Of a stretch of DNA of 64,000 nucleotides, positions 25,869-35,306 are shown in pieces (the first letter of the stretch is position 1; each line of letters starts with the position of its first letter). The stretch covers positions 744,001 to 808,000 of the forward strand of contig NZ_CP051167.1 of the NCBI RefSeq assembly GCF_012295525.1. The letters are read 5' to 3'. A program made the translations under genes and the position numbers. The notes under the pieces are model-generated. The model saw only the letters and a list, made by a program, of their open reading frames with translations, was not told where the DNA came from and did not search any database. This stretch comes from Oxynema aestuarii AP17. GTDB lineage: Bacteria > Cyanobacteriota > Cyanobacteriia > Cyanobacteriales > Laspinemataceae.

Positions 25869-28187
25869 TCAGGCCATAAACTGCTGTAACTTCGCTCTAG
25901 GTTTGATGGACTTTTTTTCGCGACTCGTTTCGGCGTGCCACTGAATGGATTTGGGCTGGACGATGCCGGGTTTGACGGGGATTTCAATCCAGAATTCCGT
26001 GCCTTCTCCCGGTTGCGAAACACATTGGATCGTACCGCCGTGTTTTTCCACCACAATCTGATAGCCGATCGACAAGCCCAAACCCGTTCCTTTCCCGACG
26101 GGTTTCGTCGTGAAAAAGGGATCGAACAAGCGATTTTTGACTTCCGGACTCATCCCCGGTCCGTTATCGGCGATGCGGATCGCGACCGATCGCACCTCGT
26201 CGAAACTGCCCGGGCGATCGCCCGCCAACGGCGATCTAGACCCCCGAATGCTCTGGGTGGTAATCGAAATTTTACGCAACTCTTGCGGGTGATATTCCAG
26301 GGCGTCGATCGCGTTGCTCAAAATGTTCATGAACACTTGATTCATCTGGCTGGCATAGCATTCCACATTCGGCAAACTGTCAAAGTTTTTGACAATTTCG
26401 ATCCCGGGTCGGCCATTTTTGCCTTTCAAGCGATTGTGCAGGATCAGCAGCGTACTCTCGATCCCTTCGTGCAGGTTCACTGCTTTCATCTGGGCTTCGT
26501 CGAGACGGGAAAAGTTGCGTAAGGTTAAGACAATTTGGCGGATTCTTTCAGCTCCCACTTGCATCGAAGCGATGATTTTCGGCAGATCTTCGACCAAAAA
26601 ATCGAGATCGACGGCTTCGATTTCGGCTTGGACTTCCGGATGCGGATCGGGATAATGCTTTTGGTAGCATTCGATTAAGCCGATCAGATCTTGGCTGTAT
26701 TGAGACGCATGAGACAGATTCCCGTAAATAAAGTTAACCGGGTTGTTGATTTCGTGGGCGACTCCGGCGATCAACTGACCCAAGCTCGACATTTTCTCGC
26801 TTTGAATCAATTGCGCTTGGGTTTCTTGAAGTTCGGATAAAATCGCTTGTAGTTTTTCCGCTTGCGCTTGGGCAGCTTTGGCGCTGTTGGCGGCTTCGGC
26901 GTACATTTGGGCTTGATCGACGGCGATCGCCAATTGGTTGGCGACGGCGGCGAGGAGTTCGACTTCACGATCGCTCCACGGACGCCGTTTGCTGGTGTTT
27001 CCGCACACCACTACCCCCATTTCCCCCGATCGCGTGCGGATCGGTAACGCCACGATCTCGCTCAAACCGCAGTCTTGAAACAGTTGGCGTCCGGGGACAT
27101 CGGCGCACCGATCGAGATCGTCGGCCCGAATCACCGCTTCTCGATCGCAACTCGACAGCCACCCCTGGATCTGTTCGGCCCGATAGCTTCCCAAAACGCT
27201 CGCCAACTGGCGATCGCGGGATTCTTTGACGATTTCCCAATCTCCGGATTCAAAATCGCCCCGATACCACATGAACCAGCAGCGATCGACATCGAGCAAC
27301 GTGCGAATTTCGCCGACGGCAGTTTCGAGAATCCAATCGAGGTTTAAGGAGTAGCGAATTTGGCTCGACAGGCGGAACAGCAGTGCTTCCCGGCGACTTT
27401 CTTCGAGTTTTTGTTCGTGCAGGATCGCATTTTCGATCGCCGTCGCCGCCTGGGAGGCGAGCATGGTCAGCCGTTTTAAGTCGGCAGCTTTATAGGTTTC
27501 GGTCTGTTCGCAGGCGATCGCAATGCCGCCGATCGCCCGATCTTTGGTCTTGAGGGGAACGCACAGCAACGATCCCCTTTCCGGGTCGGTGTCGTCGTGG
27601 CGCGGGTCGCGGCTGACGTCGTTGACGATTTCGCCGCCGCTACTGGCGATCGCCCCGCCGACTATCCCTCGACCTAACTGCACCCGGGTACTCCCTTGCG
27701 GATCTTCGCCAAATCCCGCTACAGTTTCTAAGGTGGCCCCCGTGCGATCGAGCAACATCAAACAGCCCCCACTCGCCTGCATCATGCGTTGGACTTCATC
27801 CATGACCAATTTGGCCACTTCGTTGAATTCCAAAGAGGCGGTTAATTTTTGCGAGAGGTCGTAAAGTAAGGTGATTTCTCGATATTTATCTAGGGCTTCG
27901 TTGGCGAGGGTTTTCTTTTCAAATTCTTTTTGAGCTAAATGAGAAACTAATTTAGCAAGGGTCGCCCCGCCGCGATCGCCGATCGCCCATCCCAAGGTCT
28001 CTCCCGCAACCTCAATGGGGTATTTTTTCGCTTCCGTTTCGCGATCGTCGTCGCGATCGTTGCCGACCAAACAACGCCCTTCTCGATCTCGAATCGATAC
28101 GGTCGGATCGATCTCCCCCACAATCTCCTTAATTAAAGATTGGGTCTCTTTTTTCGCACACAGTCTTTTTAGGTTGATTCTGGTCAT
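25869..28187 (-). CDS. GAF-domain sensor histidine kinase
   Basis: About 772 residues from ATG 28187 (TTG 28196 opens the frame). A short N-terminal domain (about 1-105) precedes two GAF domains (about 120-270 and 285-435), a short coiled coil, HisKA with the phospho-accepting His in IAGVAHEINNPVNF, and HATPase with NILSNAIDAL, RIADNGPGMSPE and GKGTGLGLSI. There are no membrane helices or receiver. GAF2 contains no clear bilin-attachment Cys-His, so it is not an obvious phytochrome. Third gene of the same-strand signalling cluster ending with the CheY-like protein. Confidence 0.9.
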   Translation of the reverse strand: MTRINLKRLCAKKETQSLIKEIVGEIDPTVSIRDREGRCLVGNDRDDDRETEAKKYPIEVAGETLGWAIGDRGGATLAKLVSHLAQKEFEKKTLANEALDKYREITLLYDLSQKLTASLEFNEVAKLVMDEVQRMMQASGGCLMLLDRTGATLETVAGFGEDPQGSTRVQLGRGIVGGAIASSGGEIVNDVSRDPRHDDTDPERGSLLCVPLKTKDRAIGGIAIACEQTETYKAADLKRLTMLASQAATAIENAILHEQKLEESRREALLFRLSSQIRYSLNLDWILETAVGEIRTLLDVDRCWFMWYRGDFESGDWEIVKESRDRQLASVLGSYRAEQIQGWLSSCDREAVIRADDLDRCADVPGRQLFQDCGLSEIVALPIRTRSGEMGVVVCGNTSKRRPWSDREVELLAAVANQLAIAVDQAQMYAEAANSAKAAQAQAEKLQAILSELQETQAQLIQSEKMSSLGQLIAGVAHEINNPVNFIYGNLSHASQYSQDLIGLIECYQKHYPDPHPEVQAEIEAVDLDFLVEDLPKIIASMQVGAERIRQIVLTLRNFSRLDEAQMKAVNLHEGIESTLLILHNRLKGKNGRPGIEIVKNFDSLPNVECYASQMNQVFMNILSNAIDALEYHPQELRKISITTQSIRGSRSPLAGDRPGSFDEVRSVAIRIADNGPGMSPEVKNRLFDPFFTTKPVGKGTGLGLSIGYQIVVEKHGGTIQCVSQPGEGTEFWIEIPVKPGIVQPKSIQWHAETSREKKSIKPRAKLQQFMA

Positions 28188-29021
28188 AGAAGCCAAGATC
28201 CTTTACAGAGGTTACGGGAGTGGGGGTTATATCAATTTGGAAAGGGTTACCGTTCGAGCAATTTACTTTATTAAAATAGAATTTATCCCACTCATGAATA
28301 CATCAAGGTAACTGGCTGAATTAATAATACTCCACCTGTTTTAGACCTAAATGCGATCGATGATACGGTTTTTTGGTGGAATTCGTGTTTTTAACAAAAG
28401 TTAAAGCTGGATCGAACTTTAATTTTTCGATTTTGAAAATCTCGGTCTTTAACCATGACTTAAACGATCGATGCTTTCTGTCATCTGCCAATTCTTCTCT
28501 GGCTTTAATTGCGCCAATCTTAAAATTTCTGAGTTACGGGAACAAACTTGGCGATCGCCCCTTCGCCTTGGCGGGGAATCTTTCATTTTGTCCGACGACT
28601 TTTTGTCCCGCGATCGCTCGATCGAACGCAAAAATACCGATCGCTCAGTTGAATCTTCTAGATCGATCCTGTCATTTTCTCCCCCCAAAAAATATCTCTT
28701 TAACTCCAGACTGGAATAGTAACAACCTAGCAACTGTCCCAGTCTCTTGGTAAGAGCAAACCTCAAAAATTTAGAAGAACTTCAAGTTAAATTTCCTGTC
28801 GATCGCCAAAAATTCAAAGAATCGGAGCGACCGAACAGATACAAAGTCCCCTAAAATTAGAGATAGAACTTCCGCTCTCGTTCGAGGCTCGATCGCCACT
28901 GGCTCGAAAGACATCAAGTATGCAATCGTTCTCGATCGATGCGGGAATTCCAGAAAATCTGTTAAAAATTTACAGGTTTTCTTAAACTCATTATCCTACA
29001 TTCAGGCTTCCCCGATCCACC
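28188..29021. other. 830-bp gene-free stretch
   Basis: AT-rich around 28240-28480, with no frame having coding character on either strand and no tRNA. The promoters of the GAF kinase and of the divergent acetyltransferase must lie here, but no confident boxes are seen. Confidence 0.5.
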
Positions 29022-29507
29022 GTGGAAATAACATATTTTGACTGCTTAATTCGTCCGTGGCAACCGCAGGATCGCCATCGATGCGCTCGCATTATCGAAA
29101 CTATTTTGCGAGAATATGGATTGGGGTGGGAACCCCAAGGAGCCGATCGCGATGTTTTAGAAGTCGAACGTTGCTACCTGCAAGCAGGGGGCGAGTTTTG
29201 GGCGGTCGAACGGGACGGGGCGATCGTCGCTACATCCGCCTACACGCCGATCGCCCGTGGAAGTCGTGCGGTCGAAATTCGTAAAATGTATTTATTACCC
29301 GAGGTTAGAGGACGGGGATTAGGTCGTTTTTTACTGCAACAACTCGAAGCGGCGATCGTCCGGCGTCAGTTTCAGCAAATCTGGATTGAAACCGCCAGCG
29401 TCCTCACAGAAGCTATTCATCTTTACGAAAGTAGTGGCTACCGACAGGCGAACGGCGTAGAAACCCCCCGTTGCGATCGCGTTTATGTCAAATATCTAAA
29501 TTCTTGA
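29022..29507 (+). CDS. GNAT-family N-acetyltransferase
   Basis: 161 residues starting at GTG 29022. The acetyl-CoA-binding motif A is clear (EIRKMYLLPEVRGRGLGRFL, R/QxxGxG/A form), followed by the C-terminal LYESSGYRQ signature of GNAT proteins. The acceptor substrate cannot be inferred. It is monocistronic, with about 270 bp of gene-free sequence before the convergent EamA gene. No regulatory site is recognised. Confidence 0.85.
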   Translation: MEITYFDCLIRPWQPQDRHRCARIIETILREYGLGWEPQGADRDVLEVERCYLQAGGEFWAVERDGAIVATSAYTPIARGSRAVEIRKMYLLPEVRGRGLGRFLLQQLEAAIVRRQFQQIWIETASVLTEAIHLYESSGYRQANGVETPRCDRVYVKYLNS

Positions 29508-29776
29508 GCGATCGCACAAGTGGCCAAAAAATCAACGACCAAAAAAGCCTCGATCGCCCTTTCCAAAAAAGTGAAATACATTTCATGTATCTAAAACTTT
29601 TACTTATGGAGGCTATAGAAAGAGTCTAGGTAGTTCTCGGCCTATTTCTGCTAAACTCCTCGCGATCGACCCCGGCGCGATCGCCGCTCGCTCCAGGTCA
29701 GCCCTGACTTATCTTTATCGTTAAACCCCCATCGATCGGCCCTCACCTTAAACCGATAAAATCTCAACCCTTTAAC

Positions 29777-30640
29777 TCAAAAAAGACTCATCACCACGAC
29801 CCCTAAAATCATAATAGACGCCCCTAGAAAGCGCTCCGTAATCCCTTTTTCTTTAAAAAATAAAGCTCCCCACAATACCCCCATTAACACGCTCGTTCGT
29901 TTGATGGCGATCGCCTGTACCACCAACGTCATACTCACCGCCTGCATTTGACAACTCACCGCGATCGCAAACGCCAATCCCATTAGTGCCAAACTCCGCC
30001 ATCCCCGCCGCAGTTTCCCAGTGAAATTGCGCGATTTATAAACCACCAGGGGAAACAACGCCACACTAATAAAACTAAACAGAGAAATCACCCAAAACAA
30101 CGGCGAAGAATTTTCCAGACCGACTTTATCAAAATTAGCGGCAATACTCCACAAAAATGCCACCACCAACATCAATCGCGGTCCTTTTTCGGCCATCAAC
30201 GCCCGAAATGGCGCCAAATAGCCGAGCGATCGCTGTTTTAAATTGAGAAAATAAGCCCCAGTCACGATCGCCATCACCCCGACAAAATCGATCGCACTGG
30301 GAAACTCGCCGACAATTAACGGAGACGTGATAAATAAGAAAATCGGCGTGAACGTAACAATCGGCAGGGTAATTGACAAATCCGAAAGCTTAATCGCTTT
30401 AATATATAAAACTGCACAGATACTATTGAGCGTCCCGCCGATCGCCAACGCCCACCAAAACCGAGCATTTAATTCGGGAATCGGCATAAAAAACAAGGAG
30501 GGCAGTAAAACTAAATCGGCAAAAAACCAAAGCGCCCAAGAAACTAGATATTCGTCACAATATCGCAAACCTTTTTTACTAAAAACATCTTTGAGGGATT
30601 CAAACAAAGCGTTGAGAAAAGCAAAAATCAACCAAGTCAT
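29777..30640 (-). CDS. EamA/DMT-superfamily transporter
   Basis: 287 residues with about ten hydrophobic helices arranged as two EamA halves (LIFAFLNALFESLKDVFSKK at the start; a second half from LAPFRALMAEKGPRLMLV). Family members export metabolites such as amino acids or nucleosides; the substrate here is unknown. The C-terminus ends in GASIMILGVVVMSLF, the usual last helix. The start at 30640 is followed upstream by heptamer repeats. No linked enzyme indicates the substrate. Confidence 0.8.
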   Translation of the reverse strand: MTWLIFAFLNALFESLKDVFSKKGLRYCDEYLVSWALWFFADLVLLPSLFFMPIPELNARFWWALAIGGTLNSICAVLYIKAIKLSDLSITLPIVTFTPIFLFITSPLIVGEFPSAIDFVGVMAIVTGAYFLNLKQRSLGYLAPFRALMAEKGPRLMLVVAFLWSIAANFDKVGLENSSPLFWVISLFSFISVALFPLVVYKSRNFTGKLRRGWRSLALMGLAFAIAVSCQMQAVSMTLVVQAIAIKRTSVLMGVLWGALFFKEKGITERFLGASIMILGVVVMSLF

Positions 30641-30733
30641 CGAGTTTCATCGCGTCGGACGGGGAATATTTTATCTGACTTTCGCTGTGGCGATCGCCCC
30701 GATGCGATCGCTATCCAATCTCTCAACGCCAAA

Positions 30734-30768
30734 ATCTAAAATCTAAAATCTAAAATCTAAAATCCCAT
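30734..30768. repeat. Heptanucleotide tandem repeat (ATCTAAA)5
   Basis: Five perfect ATCTAAA copies lie between the EamA gene and the divergent TRAP binding-protein gene, followed by ATCCC. This is the longest tract of this repeat in the window. Confidence 0.9.
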
Positions 30769-30854
30769 ATCTCTCTGATAGAATCGTCGGTTGGATGCTA
30801 AGACTCAACCTTGACGAGCATCTACAAACTTAAAACCATCAGTCTCTTAAAAAC

Positions 30855-31961
30855 ATGAAACGCAGACATCTTCTCAGTAATGCGGCAATGGGAGGGGCGA
30901 TCGCTACTGCAGTCGTCGCCTGCGGTCGCACGTCTTCCGGACCGGGGGTGCAAGCGGGCAGTTTACCCCGAATTCGCTGGCAAATGGCCACCAGTTGGCC
31001 GAAAACCCTCGATACGATCTTCGGTGGCGCCCAAAGCGTCTGCGATCGCGTCGCCGCCATGACCGACGGACGCTTTCAAATTACCCCGTTTGCGGCGGGA
31101 GAATTAGCCCCCGGGTTGCAAGTTTTAGATGCGGTTCAAAGCGGTAGCGTCCAATGCGGTCATACTGCCGGATATTATTACATCGGCAAGAATCCAGCAT
31201 TTGCTTTTGCTACTGCACTCCCCTTTGGTTTGAACGGTCAACAACAAAATGCTTGGCTGTATCAAGGAGGGGGTTTGGAATTGATGCAAAAACTTTATGC
31301 CGATTTCAATATTATTAATTTCCCGGCTGGAAATACCGGAGTTCAAATGGGGGGATGGTTTAAAAAACAGATCGATAGTCTCGCCGATCTCAAGGGTTTA
31401 AAAATGCGGATTCCCGGCTTGGGGGGTCAAGTCATGGATCGCTTAGATGTCAACGTCCAAGTGTTACCCGGTGGAGAGATTTATTTAGCCTTAGAACGCG
31501 GGGCGATCGATGCGGCGGAGTGGGTCGGTCCTTACGATGACGAAAAACTCGGCTTACAAAATGCCGCCCCTTTCTATTACTATCCCGGCTGGTGGGAACC
31601 CGGTCCGACTTTAGAAGTGTTGGTGAACCGATCGCAGTGGGATACGTTGCCGAAAGAATACCAAGAAATTTTTAAAACGGCAGCTTATGAAGCTAATATG
31701 ACCATGTTGGCGAAATACGACCATCTCAACAGTCAGACCTTACTGAAGTTAATGGAGGGGGGAACCCAGTTCAAGCCGTTTAGCGAAGAGATTATGAAAG
31801 CGGCACAAACTGCGTCATTTGAATTGTACGAAGAAAATGCCAGTCAAGAGCCGACGTTTAAGGAAATTTACGAACAGTGGAAGGCGTTTCGCGATCGCCT
31901 CTATCAGTGGAATGCGATTAACGAGTTGAGTTTTGCCAATTTTGCATTTAAGGCGCAGTAA
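30855..31961 (+). CDS. TRAP transporter substrate-binding protein (DctP family)
   Basis: 368 residues. The N-terminus ([24 protein letters not shown]) has a twin-arginine-like start and a lipobox-like VVACG, suggesting an exported, possibly lipid-anchored protein. The mature part is a DctP-type solute receptor ([60 protein letters not shown]) of the group that binds monocarboxylates or 2-oxoacids and, in cyanobacteria, is linked to glutamate transport. It delivers solute to the DctQ/DctM permease encoded on the opposite strand 1-4 kb away. The substrate is inferred from family only. Confidence 0.9.
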   Translation: MKRRHLLSNAAMGGAIATAVVACGRTSSGPGVQAGSLPRIRWQMATSWPKTLDTIFGGAQSVCDRVAAMTDGRFQITPFAAGELAPGLQVLDAVQSGSVQCGHTAGYYYIGKNPAFAFATALPFGLNGQQQNAWLYQGGGLELMQKLYADFNIINFPAGNTGVQMGGWFKKQIDSLADLKGLKMRIPGLGGQVMDRLDVNVQVLPGGEIYLALERGAIDAAEWVGPYDDEKLGLQNAAPFYYYPGWWEPGPTLEVLVNRSQWDTLPKEYQEIFKTAAYEANMTMLAKYDHLNSQTLLKLMEGGTQFKPFSEEIMKAAQTASFELYEENASQEPTFKEIYEQWKAFRDRLYQWNAINELSFANFAFKAQ

Positions 31962-32148
31962 CGGAACACGTGGCATTCAGTCAATCCGTCCTCACTCGTA
32001 AGGTGTCAAGCCCCTTAGCTCACTGAGTTTAAAAAAGATGGTGCGGTTGCTTGGAGATCGTTTATTCTATGGAGAAGGGAATTTGCACTGATGTGGGTTA
32101 CCTCGAACGAGCATTCCCAACACTACATCAATTTACCTTAAAAAATCC

Positions 32149-32712
32149 ATGAAAAGATTCTTAATTCAGTCCTCTCTGAGCCTATCTCTCTTGGTCACGG
32201 GTTGCGTGTCAATTGTCGATGGCGGTCCGTCGTGGTTGGAAGTCGAAACTAATCCCGAGAACGTCGAAGTGAGTTTGACCAAACTGCACAATGATGTCAC
32301 TACGGAGTTGGTGACGCCGTTTCGGGTCGAACTCGATAAAGGCAGCGATTATCAATTGGTCATCGATACGCCCAATTATCGCTCGGAACAAGTCTTTATC
32401 GATCGCAAGATTAACGGCTGGTTTTGGGGAAATATCTTATTAGGCGGTCCGATTGGCATGGCGATCGACTATGCAAACGATAATATGTGGGAACACAACC
32501 CCACGTTAATCACCCTGGACTTACAACGGCTCAGTAGTGCGCCCGATACTTTAAAATTAAATGTTCCGGTCAAAGTATTTTACGACGATCGCCCGACGGA
32601 AACGCTGTTTTTGCCGATTGTTTTCCGCAAAAAAATTCCCCAACACCGCCGCATGGTTCATTGTTCGGCTGAGGTGATGGCGAATTTACCCGATTATCCC
32701 AACTGTCAGTAA
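32149..32712 (+). CDS. Putative lipoprotein with PEGA-like domain
   Basis: 187 residues with a clear lipoprotein signal (LSLSLLVTGC, cleavage before Cys at about 19). A beta-sandwich-like region follows (SWLEVETNPENVEVSLTKL; DKGSDYQLVIDTPNYRSEQV), which resembles PEGA-type surface modules. A conserved WFWGNILLGGPIGMAIDYA stretch is characteristic of a bacterial lipoprotein group of unknown function. Located between the TRAP receptor and the TRAP permease genes but probably unrelated to them. The cysteine at residue 184 could form a disulphide with C172 (inference). Confidence 0.7.
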   Translation: MKRFLIQSSLSLSLLVTGCVSIVDGGPSWLEVETNPENVEVSLTKLHNDVTTELVTPFRVELDKGSDYQLVIDTPNYRSEQVFIDRKINGWFWGNILLGGPIGMAIDYANDNMWEHNPTLITLDLQRLSSAPDTLKLNVPVKVFYDDRPTETLFLPIVFRKKIPQHRRMVHCSAEVMANLPDYPNCQ

Positions 32713-32738
32713 GGCTCTCGCGACGGCGATCGCGTGGC

Positions 32739-32772
32739 GCGATTCTCCTGGGGAGACGCTTTCGCGATCGCC
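32739..32772. repeat. Dispersed HIP1-flanked repeat, copy 2
   Basis: The same unit as at 16536-16568 (GCGATTCTCCTGGGGAGACG...GCGATCGCC), placed 26 bases after the lipoprotein stop codon. Confidence 0.8.
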
Positions 32773-32804
32773 GTCTATAGCATTTTCCTCTGCTATGCAA
32801 GACA

Positions 32805-32912
32805 TTGAGATCCCCCTAAATCCCCCTTAAACAGGGGGACTTTCCTCGTCCCCCCCGAAATCCCCCCTTCGCCCCCCTTTGAAAGGGGGGTTGGGGGGAT
32901 AGGGGGATCGGC
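32805..32912. repeat. C-rich palindromic dispersed repeat cluster
   Basis: Successive stems such as CCCCCTTAAACAGGGGG and CCCCCCTTTgAAAGGGGGG (within 32868-32900) lie between convergent genes. They may serve as a bidirectional terminator. The 32868-32900 part is the near-identical twin of the sequence that breaks tnpB at 17625. Confidence 0.8.
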
Positions 32913-32947
32913 ACTGTACCTCATCAGATCGCCCGAGTGCGGTAAGT

Positions 32948-34288
32948 CTAAGTCAACGAGGGCAAAAAGCTGACGATTCCCGGAAAGGCAACGATCGTGA
33001 CCAAAATCAATAATTGAATTAACACGAACGGAATCGCCCCGCGATAAATATCACCCGTCGTCACTTCCGGCGGGGCAACCCCACGCAAGAAAAACAGGGC
33101 AAAGCCAAACGGTGGGGTTAGGAAAGAGGTTTGCAAATTGGCACCTAAAATAACCCCGTACCAGACTAAATCCATTCCCAACTGTTGGGCGACGGGAACG
33201 AATAAAGGGACGACGATAAAGGCAATCTCGAAAAAGTCGATAAAAAAGCCGAGTAGAAAGACAGTCAGCATACTGACAAATAAAAACCCGGTTTCGCCGC
33301 CGGGAAGATTAGCCAGTAGGTCAAACATGAAACTGTCGCCGTGGAGTCCGCGAAACACGAGGGAAAAAGCGGTCGAACCCAATAAAATAAACATCACCAT
33401 GCTGCTGGTTCGCAGGGTGACATCGCAGACGTGACCCAAGGATCTCCAGTTAAACTGACGGTTGGCGATCGCCAGGAACATCGCCCCCAAGGCACCCAAG
33501 GCTCCAGCTTCCGTCGGCGTGGCAATCCCGAAGAAGATGCTGCCGAGGACGAGCAACACCAAGACCATCGGTGGAATCAAAGCTTTGACTACCCGCAATC
33601 CCAAGGCTCGGGCGCCGATATTGCGGACTTCCGGGGGTAAGGGGGGCGCCATATCCGGACGCAGGAAGGCGACCACGAGGACGTGAACGGCAAAGGCGCC
33701 CGCCATCAACAGTCCGGGAAGGATCGAACCGATGAATAAATCCCCCACGGAGATGCCGAGTTGGTCGCCGAGGACGACGAGGACGATACTCGGGGGGACG
33801 ATCTGACCGAGGGTTCCGGAGGCGGCGATCGCCCCGGTAGCCAGTTCTTTGTTATAGCCGTAGCGCAACATGATCGGCAAGGAAATTAAGCCCATCGCGA
33901 CGACGGTGGCGGCGACGACTCCGGTGGTGGCGGCGAGTAAGGCGCCGACGATCACCACCGCCAGGGCTAACCCGCCGCGCAAGCGTCCGAAGAGGATCCC
34001 CATGGTTTCGAGTAGACCTTCGGCGATGCCGGATTTTTCGAGCATCGCCCCCATGAAGATGAAGTAGGGAATCGCCAAGAGGGTGTAGTTTTCCATGATG
34101 CCGAAAATGCGCAACGGCATCGCGTTGAGCAACATCGGCTCGAACACCCCTAACGCCATCCCGATTAAGCCGAAGACGATCGCCACCCCGCCGAGGGAAA
34201 AGGCGACGGGATAGCCCAGTCCCAGGAAGACAAAGGCTCCGGCGAACATCATCGGGCCGAGCCATTCGTAGTCATAACTCAGACTCAT
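32948..34288 (-). CDS. dctM: TRAP transporter large permease (DctM)
   Basis: 446 residues with about 12 membrane helices, the usual length. Conserved stretches include PYFIFMGAMLEKSGIAEGLL, ATTGVVAATVVAMGLISLP and ASGTLGQIVPPSIVLVVLGD, which line the transport path, and NLQTSFLTPPFGFALFFLRG near the end. It moves the solute delivered by DctP using the Na+ gradient. Its start overlaps the end of the small permease gene by 17 bases, so the pair is translated together. The matching DctP gene is on the other strand. Confidence 0.93.
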   Translation of the reverse strand: MSLSYDYEWLGPMMFAGAFVFLGLGYPVAFSLGGVAIVFGLIGMALGVFEPMLLNAMPLRIFGIMENYTLLAIPYFIFMGAMLEKSGIAEGLLETMGILFGRLRGGLALAVVIVGALLAATTGVVAATVVAMGLISLPIMLRYGYNKELATGAIAASGTLGQIVPPSIVLVVLGDQLGISVGDLFIGSILPGLLMAGAFAVHVLVVAFLRPDMAPPLPPEVRNIGARALGLRVVKALIPPMVLVLLVLGSIFFGIATPTEAGALGALGAMFLAIANRQFNWRSLGHVCDVTLRTSSMVMFILLGSTAFSLVFRGLHGDSFMFDLLANLPGGETGFLFVSMLTVFLLGFFIDFFEIAFIVVPLFVPVAQQLGMDLVWYGVILGANLQTSFLTPPFGFALFFLRGVAPPEVTTGDIYRGAIPFVLIQLLILVTIVAFPGIVSFLPSLT

Positions 34289-34826
34289 GGCGCTCCTCCT
34301 GCGGTTCTAACTGCCCGGTGAAAATCGCAAAATATTGGATCGCTTGGGAGATTCCCTGGAGCGACAATAAGCTGAAGCTGACAATAATGGCCGATTTAAT
34401 CGGATAGCGGGGTAAGCCGTTGGGATCTGGGGACATTTCCTGAATTTGCCACGATTGGGCGATCGTGTCCCAGGAAAAGAAGATGACCAACAGGCAAAAA
34501 GGAATTAGAAATAAGACGGTGCCGAGAAAGTCGATCGCGGCTTTTTGGCGAGGGGACCATCGGCTATAGAGCACGTCTACGCGCACGTGTTCGTCGTGTT
34601 TGAGGGCGTAGGCGGCTCCGAGTAGGAAGACGATATCGAAGAGATACCACTGAGTTTCGATCGCGGCGTTCGAGGTGAGATTGGTTCCGACCGCCCGTCC
34701 CAGATAGCGCCCGATCGCGTTCCAGACGCCGACGAGAACCATCGCTACGACCAACCACCCGACAAAGCGCCCGATCCACTCGTTACAGGTGTTTATCCAT
34801 CGAGAAAGTTTTAGGAGAATCTGCAA
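34272..34826 (-). CDS. dctQ: TRAP transporter small permease (DctQ)
   Basis: 184 residues with four membrane helices, as expected for DctQ. Conserved FDIVFLLGAAYALKHDEHVR (the loop after helix 2) and RWSPRQKAAIDFLGTVLF are present. It forms the membrane complex with DctM, whose gene overlaps the 3' end. The DctP receptor is encoded 2.3 kb away on the plus strand, so the operon has been split or rearranged. Confidence 0.9.
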   Translation of the reverse strand: MQILLKLSRWINTCNEWIGRFVGWLVVAMVLVGVWNAIGRYLGRAVGTNLTSNAAIETQWYLFDIVFLLGAAYALKHDEHVRVDVLYSRWSPRQKAAIDFLGTVLFLIPFCLLVIFFSWDTIAQSWQIQEMSPDPNGLPRYPIKSAIIVSFSLLSLQGISQAIQYFAIFTGQLEPQEERHESEL

Positions 34827-34919
34827 GGCTACCTTTTCCCCCTTGATTTGGCTGCAGATGACGTATTCTACCGCCGAATGGGGGCTGAGGCGAGCTTTTC
34901 CGCTTGTGGCGATCGCCGT

Positions 34920-35153
34920 TTAGATCCCTTGCTGCCACGCTCGGCTGACCAGATCGCTCAACCAGCGCCGTACGGCGCGATCGAGCAGGCGATCGTCGGC
35001 GAGTAGTTCGGCGGTCAAATCTTCTAAGGATTTTCCCTGCGATCGCGCGATGTTAATCACTCCCGCGATCGCGGCGGCGACCAATTCCTCATCCACGGGT
35101 TGCTGTCTGAGGTCGATCATTTCTTCAAGACTCGTTGGAATGGGATAATTCAT
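34920..35153 (-). CDS. Small conserved hypothetical protein
   Basis: 77 residues, helical and acidic-to-neutral (MNYPIPTSLEEMIDLRQQ...GVINIARSQGKSLEDLTAELLADD). The pattern of spaced leucines and a conserved WLSDLVSRAW end resembles small cyanobacterial proteins of unknown role. No motif for enzymatic function. It lies upstream of the TRAP permeases on the same strand with a 93-bp gap and divergently from the cyclase gene. The reading frame is credible from length and codon use but the function is unknown. Confidence 0.55.
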   Translation of the reverse strand: MNYPIPTSLEEMIDLRQQPVDEELVAAAIAGVINIARSQGKSLEDLTAELLADDRLLDRAVRRWLSDLVSRAWQQGI

Positions 35154-35306
35154 AAACTAGCTCTCGCGACGGGATCGCCGATGAAGAAATCTGAGAATTT
35201 TGTTAATTTTTTTTAAGGTTTTTAATTCTGTATTCGGAAGTGTAACGCACTTTCTGTTCCTGTCAACCTTCTCTTTGGTCGATTTATCGGAGTTTATCGG
35301 ATTCCC

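Noticed and set aside
28373-28766. Open frames on both strands in the 28.2-29.0 kb gap
   Set aside because: Low-complexity, serine/arginine-rich translations on both strands, no ribosome site and no similarity.
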